Source of the DNA: Fusibacter tunisiensis
Lineage (GTDB): Bacteria > Bacillota > Clostridia > Peptostreptococcales > Acidaminobacteraceae
Assembly (NCBI RefSeq): GCF_016908355.1
Contig: NZ_JAFBDT010000010.1
Coordinates: 1-64,000, forward strand
DNA: 64,000 nucleotides
Reading direction: 5' to 3'
The notes under the pieces are model-generated. The model saw only the letters and a program-made list of their open reading frames with translations. It was not told the origin of the DNA and did not search any database. A program made the translations under genes and the position numbers. Positions 34,474 to 43,120 of this stretch are shown here, in pieces; within the stretch, counting starts at the first letter, position 1, and every line of letters starts with the position of its first letter.

Positions 34474-34845
34474 ATGCTTACAAGTGAGATTGCAGTTATT
34501 CTACCCATTGTACTGATTTTGTTAATTTTTTCTATGGCCCTTGGGGTGTATGTCAGTGTTGAAACCTGGCATATTTTATATTATGAACTTGATTTTTTAG
34601 GTGCTGTATATGCGCCAATGAATTGGCAAGTAATCTCAGAAAACAAACCTTTATCTTTACATGTTGATGTGTATCCAACACATGAAATGTACCTATATTC
34701 AGCAGAGCGAAATCTTGACAACCCTTTTTATAAAGTTACATCAAGGAAAACGATTGATGTTCAGGCCTCGTTTGAGAAAAAAATTGAGAACCGGTTGGTG
34801 AGACGGTTGTTGTTAAAAAGGGGGCGTATATATGTTGAAGAATAA
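34474..34845 (+). CDS. TadE-like pseudopilin (small)
   Basis: A 123-residue protein whose first 30 residues (LTSEIAVILPIVLILL onward) form one hydrophobic helix preceded by a short polar leader with Glu, as in TadE and other pseudopilins. The rest is a soluble extracytoplasmic domain without recognised motif, ending in basic residues. AAAGGAG lies before the ATG at 34474; a GTG at 34459 is weaker. First gene of a four-gene coupled operon (34474-37805). Confidence 0.65.
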   Translation: MLTSEIAVILPIVLILLIFSMALGVYVSVETWHILYYELDFLGAVYAPMNWQVISENKPLSLHVDVYPTHEMYLYSAERNLDNPFYKVTSRKTIDVQASFEKKIENRLVRRLLLKRGRIYVEE

Positions 34846-36571
34846 TCGCGGAAGTGTATCCATATTGATGATAATTCTTGTGCCTTTTTTAGTCCTTGGT
34901 TTTTTGGGGGTTTTTATAACGCTCAACAAACAACAAGAAAAACAAGAAATTTTAAAGACAGCAATTCAAATTAGCGAGGCTCGTTTAGATCTGTCCAATA
35001 AGTATTTGATGGAAGCCTATGGCATATTGGCTTATGTGAATCAACCAATGTTACAAGACTTGCTTGAAAATTATTCCAGCAAAACAGATTTTAAAGTGGA
35101 ACATATGTCTTTGGCAGCGCCAACTTACTTATTAAAATCCACACACCAAGCTGGTCAATATATTTTGGGGGATGTTGGATTAGAAGCAGTAGAAGATTTT
35201 GTGAATTTGCACTTGGATTTTTCTGCGGCTGAAAATTTAACCGTTCAGCTTAATCAACTGGAAAAAGCACTTCAAGCACTCAGTGATATTAATGAAATAC
35301 GTACAGCGATTTTTGAACTTTCTGGTCAAGATTTTTCTCAAGCTCAATTTACAAAAGTAGCACATTTGGTTGTTGAGAAAATTGAGGGGAATAAGTCGTT
35401 TTTAAAATCATTTATGGATTCTAGGAAAAAAAGTAATGTAAGTAGTGAAATTTTGGACCTTTTGGGACAAGACTTGGACGAAGCAATGCTTAAGATGGAA
35501 AAGCAATTAATTGCGCTACAAGACAATCTAAGAGAACTTAAAATTTCAAAAAATAATCTTAACCAAGTAACAAATGCTATTCATTCTATAAAAGAAGAGA
35601 TTCAAAATGAAGATGAGAACACGTCCACAGAGGCGCTTGAACATGAACTCTATCGGCTCAGATTACGCCGTAATTATATAAAAAGAGAGATGGATGCACG
35701 GTTGTCAAATGCAATCGGAAATACGGGAATTGGAAAACCAAACCTTGTATCAACCATCAATCTTTTAATTCAAAGGGTATCTCAATTTGATTTTCAACTT
35801 TCTGAAGTGGATTCTGAATGTTTTACACTTGATAAACCGGATATGAAATGGGGGGAAACCCCTAAAATTAGCAGTTTAGATCGCTTTTTTTTAAATGAAT
35901 ATGCCTTAGCCATTTTTAAGAGTGGTGATTTTGAATCTCCAAGAAGTTTTAACCCGCTTAATAAAGACTTACGTGATTCTGTATTAATGTACGAAGCCGA
36001 GTTTTTGATAGGGGGTAAAGCGACAGATGCTGATAATAAAAGAACCGTACGCCAGCAGATTATAGGCATTAGAACGCTTGCGAATATGACACAGATTCTA
36101 AAAGACCCACAGACGATGTCAGAGATTAATGCGCTTGTACTATCGATACCGGCACCTTGGAACATCATATCAAAAATTGGGGTTATAACACTTTGGTCAA
36201 CCACAGAAGCGTATTTAGACCTAGTCGGCCTTGAATCCGGTAGAGGTTATCACCTGTTTAAACCCAAAACGGAATGGCATTTGAGTTTAAATCAATTACT
36301 GGCTGGGGAGTGGCAAAGCAACACACACTCTAAATCAATGGGGGTTACAGATCCTAAACTGTATTATCAAGATTACCTAAGGTTACTGCTTATAAAAACA
36401 CGATTGGAAGACCTAACAAATCGACTGTTGACTCTTTTGGATGCTAATGTTATGCAGGCATCAGAAGCAAAGTTTGGGTTGAATGATTTTTCTGTTGGGC
36501 ACACTGTTGAGATAAATTGGGATCAAGAGGAGCTATATTTTAGGAGGGCCTATTGGACTTTGAGCAACTGA
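34832..36571 (+). CDS. TadG-like/DUF5702-type pseudopilin-associated protein
   Basis: A 579-residue protein with an N-terminal RGSVSILMIILVPFLVLG segment, the typical start of TadG/TadE-like proteins (basic residues and Gly, then a hydrophobic helix of about 8-30). A helical, partly coiled-coil region follows (about 165-290), then an uncharacterised C-terminal half. It resembles the DUF5702 proteins found beside TadE genes in Clostridia; this assignment is from memory. AAAAGGGGG precedes the ATG. It overlaps its neighbours by 14 and 19 bases. No TadA/B/C or prepilin peptidase genes are in the window. Confidence 0.65.
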   Translation: MLKNNRGSVSILMIILVPFLVLGFLGVFITLNKQQEKQEILKTAIQISEARLDLSNKYLMEAYGILAYVNQPMLQDLLENYSSKTDFKVEHMSLAAPTYLLKSTHQAGQYILGDVGLEAVEDFVNLHLDFSAAENLTVQLNQLEKALQALSDINEIRTAIFELSGQDFSQAQFTKVAHLVVEKIEGNKSFLKSFMDSRKKSNVSSEILDLLGQDLDEAMLKMEKQLIALQDNLRELKISKNNLNQVTNAIHSIKEEIQNEDENTSTEALEHELYRLRLRRNYIKREMDARLSNAIGNTGIGKPNLVSTINLLIQRVSQFDFQLSEVDSECFTLDKPDMKWGETPKISSLDRFFLNEYALAIFKSGDFESPRSFNPLNKDLRDSVLMYEAEFLIGGKATDADNKRTVRQQIIGIRTLANMTQILKDPQTMSEINALVLSIPAPWNIISKIGVITLWSTTEAYLDLVGLESGRGYHLFKPKTEWHLSLNQLLAGEWQSNTHSKSMGVTDPKLYYQDYLRLLLIKTRLEDLTNRLLTLLDANVMQASEAKFGLNDFSVGHTVEINWDQEELYFRRAYWTLSN

Positions 36572-37143
36572 AACAAAAAATAAGTCGAACTAAAGGCAGT
36601 ACCAGTATTGAAGCGGTGATTGTATTTAGTTTGGCCCTGGCTTTGGTGATTATGTCCATAGGCACAATTTTTACACTATATGTCGACACACAAATGGACT
36701 GGACATTAACCAATAGCTGTGATGATTTTAAATGGGTACCTGAGCTCTTGAATCCGTATGAAAAATTAACAGAATCCATAATGGCGCAAAAGATTTTGAA
36801 AGATTTACACAACACACAATTGAAATCAATGGTTTCCAATGTTGACGTTTCATTTCAGTCGACTGAACACACCAACTTAATCATCGTATATTTAACGTAT
36901 GATTATAAGTTTCCCACCTACAAAAAGAGCCATATAGCGGATTATTTTATGGTGGACAGTACTTCTGATGATGGGCTATCTTTTGAATCGAGCACGGTAT
37001 TTATTACAAATACAGGTGTAAAATATCATCTCGAGTCTTGCTTTCATCTCAGAAAAAGTAAAATTCCCATTGATCTCCAAGAGGCTGTGAATAGAGGGTA
37101 CACATCGTGTAAAAATTGCTATGGAAATGTGGAGGTAAACTAA
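36553..37143 (+). CDS. TadE-like protein with C-terminal Cys/His tail domain
   Basis: A 196-residue protein from a TTG start behind AGGAGG. KGSTSIEAVIVFSLALAL (about 14-31) is a classic TadE N-terminus including the Glu five residues after the Gly. The middle (about 45-145) is soluble. The tail (about 149-190) carries VFITNTGVKYHLESCF then RGYTSCKNC, a small motif with His159, Cys163, Cys186 and Cys189 also seen at the ends of secreted nucleases and hydrolases in Firmicutes. It may bind zinc. It is unusual on a pseudopilin. Confidence 0.7.
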   Translation: MDFEQLKQKISRTKGSTSIEAVIVFSLALALVIMSIGTIFTLYVDTQMDWTLTNSCDDFKWVPELLNPYEKLTESIMAQKILKDLHNTQLKSMVSNVDVSFQSTEHTNLIIVYLTYDYKFPTYKKSHIADYFMVDSTSDDGLSFESSTVFITNTGVKYHLESCFHLRKSKIPIDLQEAVNRGYTSCKNCYGNVEVN

Positions 37144-37805
37144 TGTATCAAATTCAACTTCAGTGTAAACCAGTTAAGGAAGGAACTAATATATATTATG
37201 ATGTAAAAACGGGGATGCAAATCATAAAAGAGACATTTGATTTAGATACGGGGCTAATTGTTATTGAAGTGATGAAAAGGCTTAGAGGCGGACCTTGTAT
37301 GGATCTTATTGATTATCAAGTGGAATCTGGCCAACTGAACATTGCGTCATGTGGGGTGGAAGCTAGAACAATCGGAAATTATGTCAAAGAGGATATCTCA
37401 TTTGTCGATTTTAAACGCCTTGTGATTGTTTTATTAAATGCACTTGTATATGTCCATTCAAAGTCTGTGGCAATAGGTGCATTAACACCCGAAACTATAT
37501 TTATAACACCAAATGAACGTGTGATTTTTATGGATTTTTCTCAATCCAGATTACAAGATGTGGCCTATACGTGCATCAAGTCAATGCCAGTTGATGTCTA
37601 TAGATCTCCAGAAAGTGTATATGAGCCTTGGATGGTTTCTGAATTAAGTGATGTTTTTTCCATGGGTATGATATTAAAGCGACTTATTGACACAACGCAT
37701 TTAACGATACAGTTTCATTATGCAGAAATTATAGAGAAAATGACACGCGTTAGAATGCAAGATCGGCCAAAACTTCAAGACGTACTTAACTGGATAAACA
37801 CATAA
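37143..37805 (+). CDS. Predicted protein pseudokinase
   Basis: A 220-residue protein kinase-like domain with a short N-lobe. C-lobe marks are clear: YVHSKSVAIGALTPETIFI (about 103-121) stands for the HRDLKPEN catalytic loop, DFS (131-133) for DFG, YRSPE (153-157) for the APE motif, SDVFSMGMILKRL for helix F, and RPKLQDVLNW at the end. The catalytic Asp is Ala113 and the Asn is Thr118, and no glycine loop is visible, so it should not phosphorylate. It overlaps the preceding TadE-like gene by one base with GGAGG upstream, so it probably acts with the pseudopilins as a scaffold or regulator. Confidence 0.72.
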   Translation: MYQIQLQCKPVKEGTNIYYDVKTGMQIIKETFDLDTGLIVIEVMKRLRGGPCMDLIDYQVESGQLNIASCGVEARTIGNYVKEDISFVDFKRLVIVLLNALVYVHSKSVAIGALTPETIFITPNERVIFMDFSQSRLQDVAYTCIKSMPVDVYRSPESVYEPWMVSELSDVFSMGMILKRLIDTTHLTIQFHYAEIIEKMTRVRMQDRPKLQDVLNWINT

Positions 37806-37862
37806 AATGCAAGTCGGAAAGACAAAAAATTCATATATGCCAATTATTTTTGAGTTTTATCT

Positions 37863-37890
37863 TGATTTATGAATTATTTTAGAGTACAAT
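37863..37890 (+). promoter_or_regulatory. Promoter of small zinc-ribbon gene
   Basis: TTGATT at 37863-37868, a 16-base spacer, and TACAAT at 37885-37890, about 50 bases before the start codon. Confidence 0.5.
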
Positions 37891-37942
37891 ATTCACAAAG
37901 GGATAATTGTATACAATAATACTTAAATTAGGAGGCAAGTTT

Positions 37943-38101
37943 ATGAAAGATGTTGTAAGAGGCAATCAATTTGAAGTGAAATTTTGTAAACGATGTGGTG
38001 ATGAGAAAAAAGTAAACAAGTGGAATCTTTGTAAAACTTGTCAGTCAGAAGTAGACCACGAATATGCTATGATGTATGAAACGAAAACACGTGAATACTA
38101 A
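37943..38101 (+). CDS. Small zinc-ribbon protein
   Basis: A 52-residue protein with two CxxC pairs, FCKRCGDEKK and LCKTCQSEVD, making one zinc ribbon of about 25 residues, with a charged helical tail. TTAGGAGG precedes the ATG. It has its own promoter and terminator, so it is a deliberate transcript. Function unknown; small ribbons of this type often bind nucleic acid or protein partners. Confidence 0.75.
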   Translation: MKDVVRGNQFEVKFCKRCGDEKKVNKWNLCKTCQSEVDHEYAMMYETKTREY

Positions 38102-38123
38102 TTAAAGACAACAAAATGTGTGT

Positions 38124-38153
38124 GAATGTCCAAGTTAAGGACATTCTTTTTTT
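38124..38153 (+). terminator. Terminator after zinc-ribbon gene
   Basis: GAATGTCC pairs with GGACATTC around an eight-base loop, followed by seven T. Confidence 0.88.
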
Positions 38154-38202
38154 ATTAACAAAAATATCACATATTTTTTTTAGGGAATCACTGACTCTGT
38201 GA

Positions 38203-38343
38203 TATAATAGATTTGATGGTACCGGTAGGACCATACATTATTTTTTTTTAGTTTGACACAATACGGCTCTGAGCCTCTGGCCCGAGACTGAAAGATATAA
38301 GTTGTAAACCAACTCTTTTTGTCTTGCGCAGAAAGAGTTTTTT
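38203..38343 (+). promoter_or_regulatory. Extended -10 promoter and pan-type attenuator leader
   Basis: TGATATAAT (-10 at 38203-38208) starts a leader of about 130 bases. It holds: hairpin ATGGT/ACCAT (38216-38234) and T9; a conserved-looking block GGCTCTGAGCCTCTGGCCC (38265-38283) with stem CTC/GAG (38267-69 with 38284-86) and GCC/GGC; and an 11-pair terminator (38311-38321 with 38329-38339) plus T-run. GACTGAAAGA (38286-38295) can pair with 38314-38323 as an antiterminator. The location before a panBCD operon and the stem-loop with bulges suggest the 'pan' RNA motif of Firmicutes, whose ligand I do not know. I cannot confirm the match without a covariance search. Confidence 0.65.
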
Positions 38344-38364
38344 AGTGTTTGAAAGGATTTGTTT

Positions 38365-39222
38365 ATGAAAGTCGGAATTATTGGAACTGGTGCAGTAGGG
38401 AAGTCAATGGCGGCCTATTTTTTAAGCAAAAAAGTTCAAATGACTGGATTTTATGGCAAGACACCCAAACATGTACAAGACACTGCAAACGCATATAATA
38501 CAATCGCTTTTGAAAATATGTCTCAAGTGATTCAAAATAATGATTTTGTTTTAGTAGCTGTAAACGATGATGCCATTACTGAAGTTGTATCTGAAATGGA
38601 AGACCTTCAAGGAATGCTCAATGAGAAGATTATAGTCCACACAAGTGGTGTGCATGCATCAAATATTTTGAGTCCCTTAAAACAGTATGGTGCAAAAACT
38701 TTAAGTTTACATCCGCTGCAATCTTTTTCAGACGTAGAATCAGCTCAAAATAGAATTCCCAATACAGTGTTTAGTATTGAAGGGGACGTAGAAGAATCAG
38801 TTGTCGAATGGTTAGATTTAATTGGCATTCAAACATTTGAAATTCCAAGTGCCTATAAAGCCAATTATCACATGGGGGCATCTATTGTTTCCAATTTTTT
38901 AGTGACAGTCTTGGATTTTGGCTTTATGCAGTTTGAAAAATTGGGTTATGATAAAACTTTTGCTAAAAAAGCACTTATGCCTTTAATTGATGGTACTCTT
39001 GAAAACATAAAGCAAAATGGAACGACAGAAGCATTAACGGGACCAATTTCCAGAGGAGATGTACAGACTGTAAAGAAACATCTTGAAGCTTTGGACGAAA
39101 CATACATGTCATTGTATTTGGAATTGGCACACCAGACATTGGAAATCGCTAAACGTAAAAATTTGGCAATAGAAAAGTATGATGAAATGCTTAAATTGCT
39201 AGAGGAGGCAAAAAATGGCTAA
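38365..39222 (+). CDS. panG: Ketopantoate reductase-like Rossmann/DUF2520 protein (PanG type)
   Basis: A 285-residue NAD(P)-binding protein: [16 protein letters not shown] (about 4-19) is the dinucleotide loop, followed by a Rossmann half (to about 130) with HPLQSF (about 116) and a helical DUF2520 half. It is not the classical PanE but fits PanG, an alternative ketopantoate reductase described in Francisella and found in some Firmicutes. As no panE is in the operon, it probably supplies the missing step from ketopantoate to pantoate. GAAAGGA precedes the ATG. It overlaps panB by eight bases. Confidence 0.75.
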   Translation: MKVGIIGTGAVGKSMAAYFLSKKVQMTGFYGKTPKHVQDTANAYNTIAFENMSQVIQNNDFVLVAVNDDAITEVVSEMEDLQGMLNEKIIVHTSGVHASNILSPLKQYGAKTLSLHPLQSFSDVESAQNRIPNTVFSIEGDVEESVVEWLDLIGIQTFEIPSAYKANYHMGASIVSNFLVTVLDFGFMQFEKLGYDKTFAKKALMPLIDGTLENIKQNGTTEALTGPISRGDVQTVKKHLEALDETYMSLYLELAHQTLEIAKRKNLAIEKYDEMLKLLEEAKNG

Positions 39223-40045
39223 GAAAACAGTTGCAACGTTTTTAGAAATGAAGCAAAAAGGTGAAAAGATTACCATGTTGACTGCGTATGACTATTCCAT
39301 GGCAAAAGTGTTAGATCGAGCAGGTGTGGATTCCATTTTAGTTGGCGATTCACTTGGGATGACCATGCTTGGATATGAAAATACCCTTGCTGTTACCATT
39401 GAAGACATGATACATCATACGAAAGCTGTTAAAAGGGGCACAGAAGAAGCTCTTGTTGTTTGTGACATGCCGTTTATGTCGTATCATATTAGCGCCGAAG
39501 ACGCTGTTGCAAATGCCGGACGAATCATTAAGGAAACTGGCGCACATGCTGTAAAAGTTGAAGGTGGAAGTGTTGTTGAAAAACAAATTCGTGCAATTGT
39601 AAATGCTCAAATTCCTGTGATGGGACATTTGGGTTTGACGCCACAATCTGTTAATGCAATGGGGGGCTTTTTAGTTCAAGGCAAGTCAGAGGAACAAGCC
39701 AAATTGCTCATAGAAGAAGCAAAATTATTAGAAAAAATAGGCTGTTTTTCAATTGTGCTGGAATGTATCCCTGAAAAACTTGCGCGTATTATATCTGAAC
39801 ACGTTTCAATTCCTACTATTGGCATCGGGGCAGGCGCTGGATGTGATGGCCAAGTTTTGGTAATTCAAGATATGCTGGGCTTAACAAGTGATTTTAGTCC
39901 AAAATTTGTAAAACACTATGCAGAATTGGGCGTCTCTATTGATGAGGCTGTAAGAACCTATTGTTCCGAGGTTAAGTCGGGTGTTTTTCCGGCGCTTACG
40001 CATACTTTTAAAATAAGTGATGCCGTATTGGAAAAATTATATTAA
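39215..40045 (+). CDS. panB: 3-methyl-2-oxobutanoate hydroxymethyltransferase
   Basis: A 276-residue enzyme making ketopantoate from 2-oxoisovalerate and 5,10-methylene-THF, the first step of pantothenate synthesis. Motifs: [11 protein letters not shown] (about 20-30), [12 protein letters not shown] (about 41-52; metal-binding Asp), VKVEGG (about 112) and [13 protein letters not shown] (about 204-216). AGAGGAGG precedes the ATG. Confidence 0.97.
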   Translation: MAKKTVATFLEMKQKGEKITMLTAYDYSMAKVLDRAGVDSILVGDSLGMTMLGYENTLAVTIEDMIHHTKAVKRGTEEALVVCDMPFMSYHISAEDAVANAGRIIKETGAHAVKVEGGSVVEKQIRAIVNAQIPVMGHLGLTPQSVNAMGGFLVQGKSEEQAKLLIEEAKLLEKIGCFSIVLECIPEKLARIISEHVSIPTIGIGAGAGCDGQVLVIQDMLGLTSDFSPKFVKHYAELGVSIDEAVRTYCSEVKSGVFPALTHTFKISDAVLEKLY

Positions 40046-40057
40046 ATTGAGGTGTAT

Positions 40058-40909
40058 ATGAAAATCATACATGAAATTGGTGCGTTGAAGTCGGTATTAA
40101 AACACCATAAAATGAATGGGAAAACAGTTGGATTTGTGCCAACAATGGGTTTTTTTCATGAGGGACATTTGTCGCTTATGAAGTATGCGCGCAAAAAAAG
40201 TGACGTTGTCGTTGTGAGTTTGTTTGTTAATCCAACACAATTTGGACCTAGTGAAGATTTTGACGCCTATCCGCGAAATTTGGATAGGGATATGGACCTT
40301 TGTAACAGTGTTGGTGTGGATTATATGTTTGTTCCAGAGGTTTTGGAAATGTATCCAGAGGGGTATGCGACTTACGTTACAGTTGAAAGTGACATGACCA
40401 ATCAACTGTGTGGTGCAAGCAGACCAGGACATTTTAAAGGTGTAGCAACTGTAGTGACCAAACTTTTTAATATAGTAGAGCCAGATTTTGCTTTTTTTGG
40501 TCAGAAAGATGCACAGCAGGTTTCTGTTTTGAAGCGTATGTGCAAGGATCTAAACAGTTCAGTAGAGATCATTGCTTGTCCAATTGTAAGGGAGTCTGAT
40601 GGCCTGGCAATGAGTTCTAGAAATGTGTATTTATCTCAAAGCGAAAGACAAGATGCATTGGTACTTTATAAAGCTTTATCTGAAGCAGAGCGATTGATTC
40701 GCAAGGGACAAAGGGAAGCAATAAGTGTTAAAAATACAATGGTTGAAATAATAGAATCTGTTTCAACGTCTAAAATAGATTATGTTGAAATTGTTTCTGC
40801 AACAACATTAAAACCTGTTGAAACCATTACTGAGGATACATTAATTGCTTTAGCTGTAAAAATTGGTAAAACGCGTTTAATTGATAACTTAAATGTAGAT
40901 TTTTTGTAA
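40058..40909 (+). CDS. panC: Pantoate-beta-alanine ligase
   Basis: A 283-residue ATP-dependent ligase joining pantoate and beta-alanine. [14 protein letters not shown] (about 28-41; the family more often reads PTMGYLHEGH), [11 protein letters not shown] (about 53-63), FFGQKDAQQ (about 146-154) and [10 protein letters not shown] (about 185-194) are all present. The ATG at 40058 with GAGGTG nine bases upstream is preferred to a GTG at 40052. It follows panB by 12 bases. Confidence 0.97.
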   Translation: MKIIHEIGALKSVLKHHKMNGKTVGFVPTMGFFHEGHLSLMKYARKKSDVVVVSLFVNPTQFGPSEDFDAYPRNLDRDMDLCNSVGVDYMFVPEVLEMYPEGYATYVTVESDMTNQLCGASRPGHFKGVATVVTKLFNIVEPDFAFFGQKDAQQVSVLKRMCKDLNSSVEIIACPIVRESDGLAMSSRNVYLSQSERQDALVLYKALSEAERLIRKGQREAISVKNTMVEIIESVSTSKIDYVEIVSATTLKPVETITEDTLIALAVKIGKTRLIDNLNVDFL

Positions 40910-40922
40910 TTTGGAGGAAATT

Positions 40923-41306
40923 ATGTTTTTGACAATGTATAAAAGTAAAATCCATAGAGCAACTGTTACTGAAGCAAACCTGAATTATGTGGGCAGTATT
41001 ACCATAGATCAGGATCTTTTGGACGCGGCAGGAATTTTACCAGGTGAAAAAGTTCAGATTGTGAACAATAATAATGGTGCGAGATTAGAAACTTATACCA
41101 TCTCTGGAGAAAGAGGGAGTGGTGTTATTTGTTTGAATGGTGCTGCGGCAAGATTGGTCCAACCCGGTGATGTTGTGATTATTATTGCCTATTGTATGAT
41201 GACTGAAGCAGAAGCGAAAGTCTTTCAGCCCAATGTGGTCTTTGTCGATGATGCGAATCGGATTGTAGAAATATCTCATGAAGAAAAGCATGGCGAAATC
41301 AAATAA
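40923..41306 (+). CDS. panD: Aspartate 1-decarboxylase proenzyme
   Basis: A 127-residue pyruvoyl-dependent enzyme making beta-alanine from aspartate. The self-cleavage site is the Gly-Ser of NYVGSITID (about 24-25), which leaves the pyruvoyl group on the alpha chain; the N-terminus [11 protein letters not shown] and the NGAAARL block are standard. TTTGGAGG precedes the ATG at 40923. Last gene of the pan operon. Confidence 0.97.
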   Translation: MFLTMYKSKIHRATVTEANLNYVGSITIDQDLLDAAGILPGEKVQIVNNNNGARLETYTISGERGSGVICLNGAAARLVQPGDVVIIIAYCMMTEAEAKVFQPNVVFVDDANRIVEISHEEKHGEIK

Positions 41307-41313
41307 AAGATAT

Positions 41314-41342
41314 TTGTCAGCATCAAGGTTTTGTGTTAGAAT
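41314..41342 (+). promoter_or_regulatory. Promoter of murB
   Basis: TTGTCA at 41314-41319, a 17-base spacer, and TAGAAT at 41337-41342 with a TGT extension. It starts eight bases after the panD stop; no terminator is visible between panD and this promoter. Confidence 0.65.
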
Positions 41343-41383
41343 ATTTTAGGATTTACACAAGACAATTGATTGGAGTAATTTTA

Positions 41384-42286
41384 ATGATTTTTGAAGTGTT
41401 GGGCGGGATATTTTCCGATAATCAAATTAAGAAGAACGATCCGATGTCAAATCACACCTCTTTTAAAATCGGAGGGCCTGCTAAGGCTATTTTGTTACCA
41501 GAAACTCCAGATCAGATTTTAAAAGCTATTGAGGTTTTGAAGGCTCATGATGCGCCCTATTTGATTATGGGGAATGGATCAAACATCCTTGTTGAGGATG
41601 AGGGCATTGACGCTTTTGTTATAAAAATTTCTGATCAGATGAGTTCGGTTTCTATTGAAGACACTGTAGTTGTTGCAGAAGCAGGTGTTTTACTGTCTAC
41701 TTTATCGAAAAAAATTCAATCTGCTGCGTTAAAAGGATTTGAGTTTGCTTCAGGCATTCCTGGAACACTTGGTGGTGCAGTGTTTATGAATGCAGGTGCT
41801 TATGATGGCGAAATGAAAGATGTTGTTAAATGGGTTGATGTCATAACGCCAGAAGGCATAATTAAGCGAATTGAAGGAAAAGAGATGCAATTTGCTTACC
41901 GTAATAGCATTGTTCGTGAAAAAGGATACATTATTTTAAGGTGTGCACTTGAATTTGAATATGGTGACCCCCTCATTATTAAAGAAATAACAGATGAATT
42001 AACACATAAACGCGTTTCAAGGCAACCCCTTGAATACCCAAGTGCAGGGAGTGTTTTCAAGCGTCCTCCTGGATTTTTTGCGGGCAAACTTATTGAAGAT
42101 GCAGGACTTAGAGGGCTTAGACATGGTGATGCTCAAGTGTCAGATAAACATTGTGGGTTTGTGGTCAATCGAGGGAAAGCGACTTTTTCTGAGGTAATGG
42201 AATTGATTAAAGTCGTTCAAAAAGTAGTTAAGGATACTTTTGATGTTGAATTGGAACGAGAAGTTCGCATTTTTGGAAAAGAATAA
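41384..42286 (+). CDS. murB: UDP-N-acetylenolpyruvoylglucosamine reductase
   Basis: A 300-residue FAD enzyme that reduces UDP-GlcNAc-enolpyruvate to UDP-MurNAc, the second step of peptidoglycan precursor synthesis. NHTSFKIGGPA (about 24-34), MGNGSNILV (about 62-70), GIPGTLGGAVFMNAGAYD (FAD region, about 126-143), and PSAGSVFKRPPGFFAGKLIE with the catalytic Ser (about 220-240) show a type IIb MurB. TGGAG lies eight bases before the ATG at 41384. Confidence 0.96.
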   Translation: MIFEVLGGIFSDNQIKKNDPMSNHTSFKIGGPAKAILLPETPDQILKAIEVLKAHDAPYLIMGNGSNILVEDEGIDAFVIKISDQMSSVSIEDTVVVAEAGVLLSTLSKKIQSAALKGFEFASGIPGTLGGAVFMNAGAYDGEMKDVVKWVDVITPEGIIKRIEGKEMQFAYRNSIVREKGYIILRCALEFEYGDPLIIKEITDELTHKRVSRQPLEYPSAGSVFKRPPGFFAGKLIEDAGLRGLRHGDAQVSDKHCGFVVNRGKATFSEVMELIKVVQKVVKDTFDVELEREVRIFGKE

Positions 42287-42294
42287 AGTAAGCG

Positions 42295-42324
42295 AAATAG
42301 CATTCATTGGGGTGCTATTTTTTT
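42295..42324 (+). terminator. Terminator after murB
   Basis: AAATAGCA pairs with TGCTATTT around a ten-base loop, followed by a T-run. Confidence 0.85.
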
Positions 42325-42351
42325 ATTTGTCTGATTTTCAAGGCGCAAAAC

Positions 42352-42360
42352 TGGTATAAT
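42352..42360 (+). promoter_or_regulatory. Extended -10 promoter of PHP-rapZ-yvcK operon
   Basis: TGGTATAAT (TGn plus TATAAT, -10 at 42355-42360) lies 24 bases before the PHP gene. No good -35 is visible, as is acceptable for extended -10 promoters. Confidence 0.55.
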
Positions 42361-42384
42361 AAAAATGAGAAGGTAGGTGATTTG

Positions 42385-43116
42385 ATGAAACTTAGAGGCG
42401 ATTATCATATGCATTCAAAATATAGTGGTGACAGTAAAAACGAATTGGAAGGTATCGTTTTGAAGGCGATTGAATTAGGACTTGAGGAAATCGCAATTAC
42501 GGATCATGGGCCTGCACACACAGGGTATGGCATAAAAAAAGAAGACTATCCTGAATTACGGGCTCAGATTGATGCTTTAAATCAAAAATATCCTGAAATA
42601 AAAATTCTTTTAGGACTTGAAGCCAATATTTTAGGGCTGGATGGTGCAATTGATTTGGATGAAGAAATGCGTCAGTATAATGATTGGGTAAATGCCGGTT
42701 ATCATTTTGGAAGTCGACTTTCAAAAGATTATAAGATACATTTTATTAATTTTATGGCTAAATTTTCGAAGGTATTTCATAAGAAGGCTGTTAAAATAAA
42801 CACAAAAGCCATGACTGCAGCGATGCGCCGTAATAAAATACACATGATCACACACCCTGGGGCTAAAGGCCCAGTGGATATGGATGAAGTGGCTAAAGTG
42901 GCTGCAGAAACAGGGACAATGCTTGAAATAAATAACAGTCATGGACATTTGTCGGTGGCAGAAATTAAAATTGCCATGCAGTATCCTGTTGTTTTTGTTG
43001 TGAACAGTGATGCGCATCAATTGGATCGAATTGGATCTGTAGAAGCATCCCTTCAACGTGCAAAAGAGGCGGGACTTGATTTTTCGAGAATTTACAATGT
43101 AATAGTGGAGGCATAG
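42385..43116 (+). CDS. PHP-domain phosphatase (YcdX-like)
   Basis: A 243-residue PHP hydrolase. Metal ligands: DYHMHSKYSGD (about 6-16), AITDHGPAH (about 39-47), GLEANILG (about 76-83), ITHPGAKG (about 157) and NSDAHQLDRIG (about 212-222). YcdX-like enzymes are trinuclear zinc phosphatases; some PHP proteins in this position act on histidinol phosphate, but no his genes are near. The start at ATG 42385 is fixed by AGGTAGGTGA. It is co-transcribed with rapZ. Confidence 0.85.
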   Translation: MKLRGDYHMHSKYSGDSKNELEGIVLKAIELGLEEIAITDHGPAHTGYGIKKEDYPELRAQIDALNQKYPEIKILLGLEANILGLDGAIDLDEEMRQYNDWVNAGYHFGSRLSKDYKIHFINFMAKFSKVFHKKAVKINTKAMTAAMRRNKIHMITHPGAKGPVDMDEVAKVAAETGTMLEINNSHGHLSVAEIKIAMQYPVVFVVNSDAHQLDRIGSVEASLQRAKEAGLDFSRIYNVIVEA

Positions 43117-43120
43117 TGTT

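Noticed and set aside
37143-37805. Active Ser/Thr protein kinase
   Set aside because: The catalytic-loop Asp and Asn are Ala and Thr and no glycine loop is visible.
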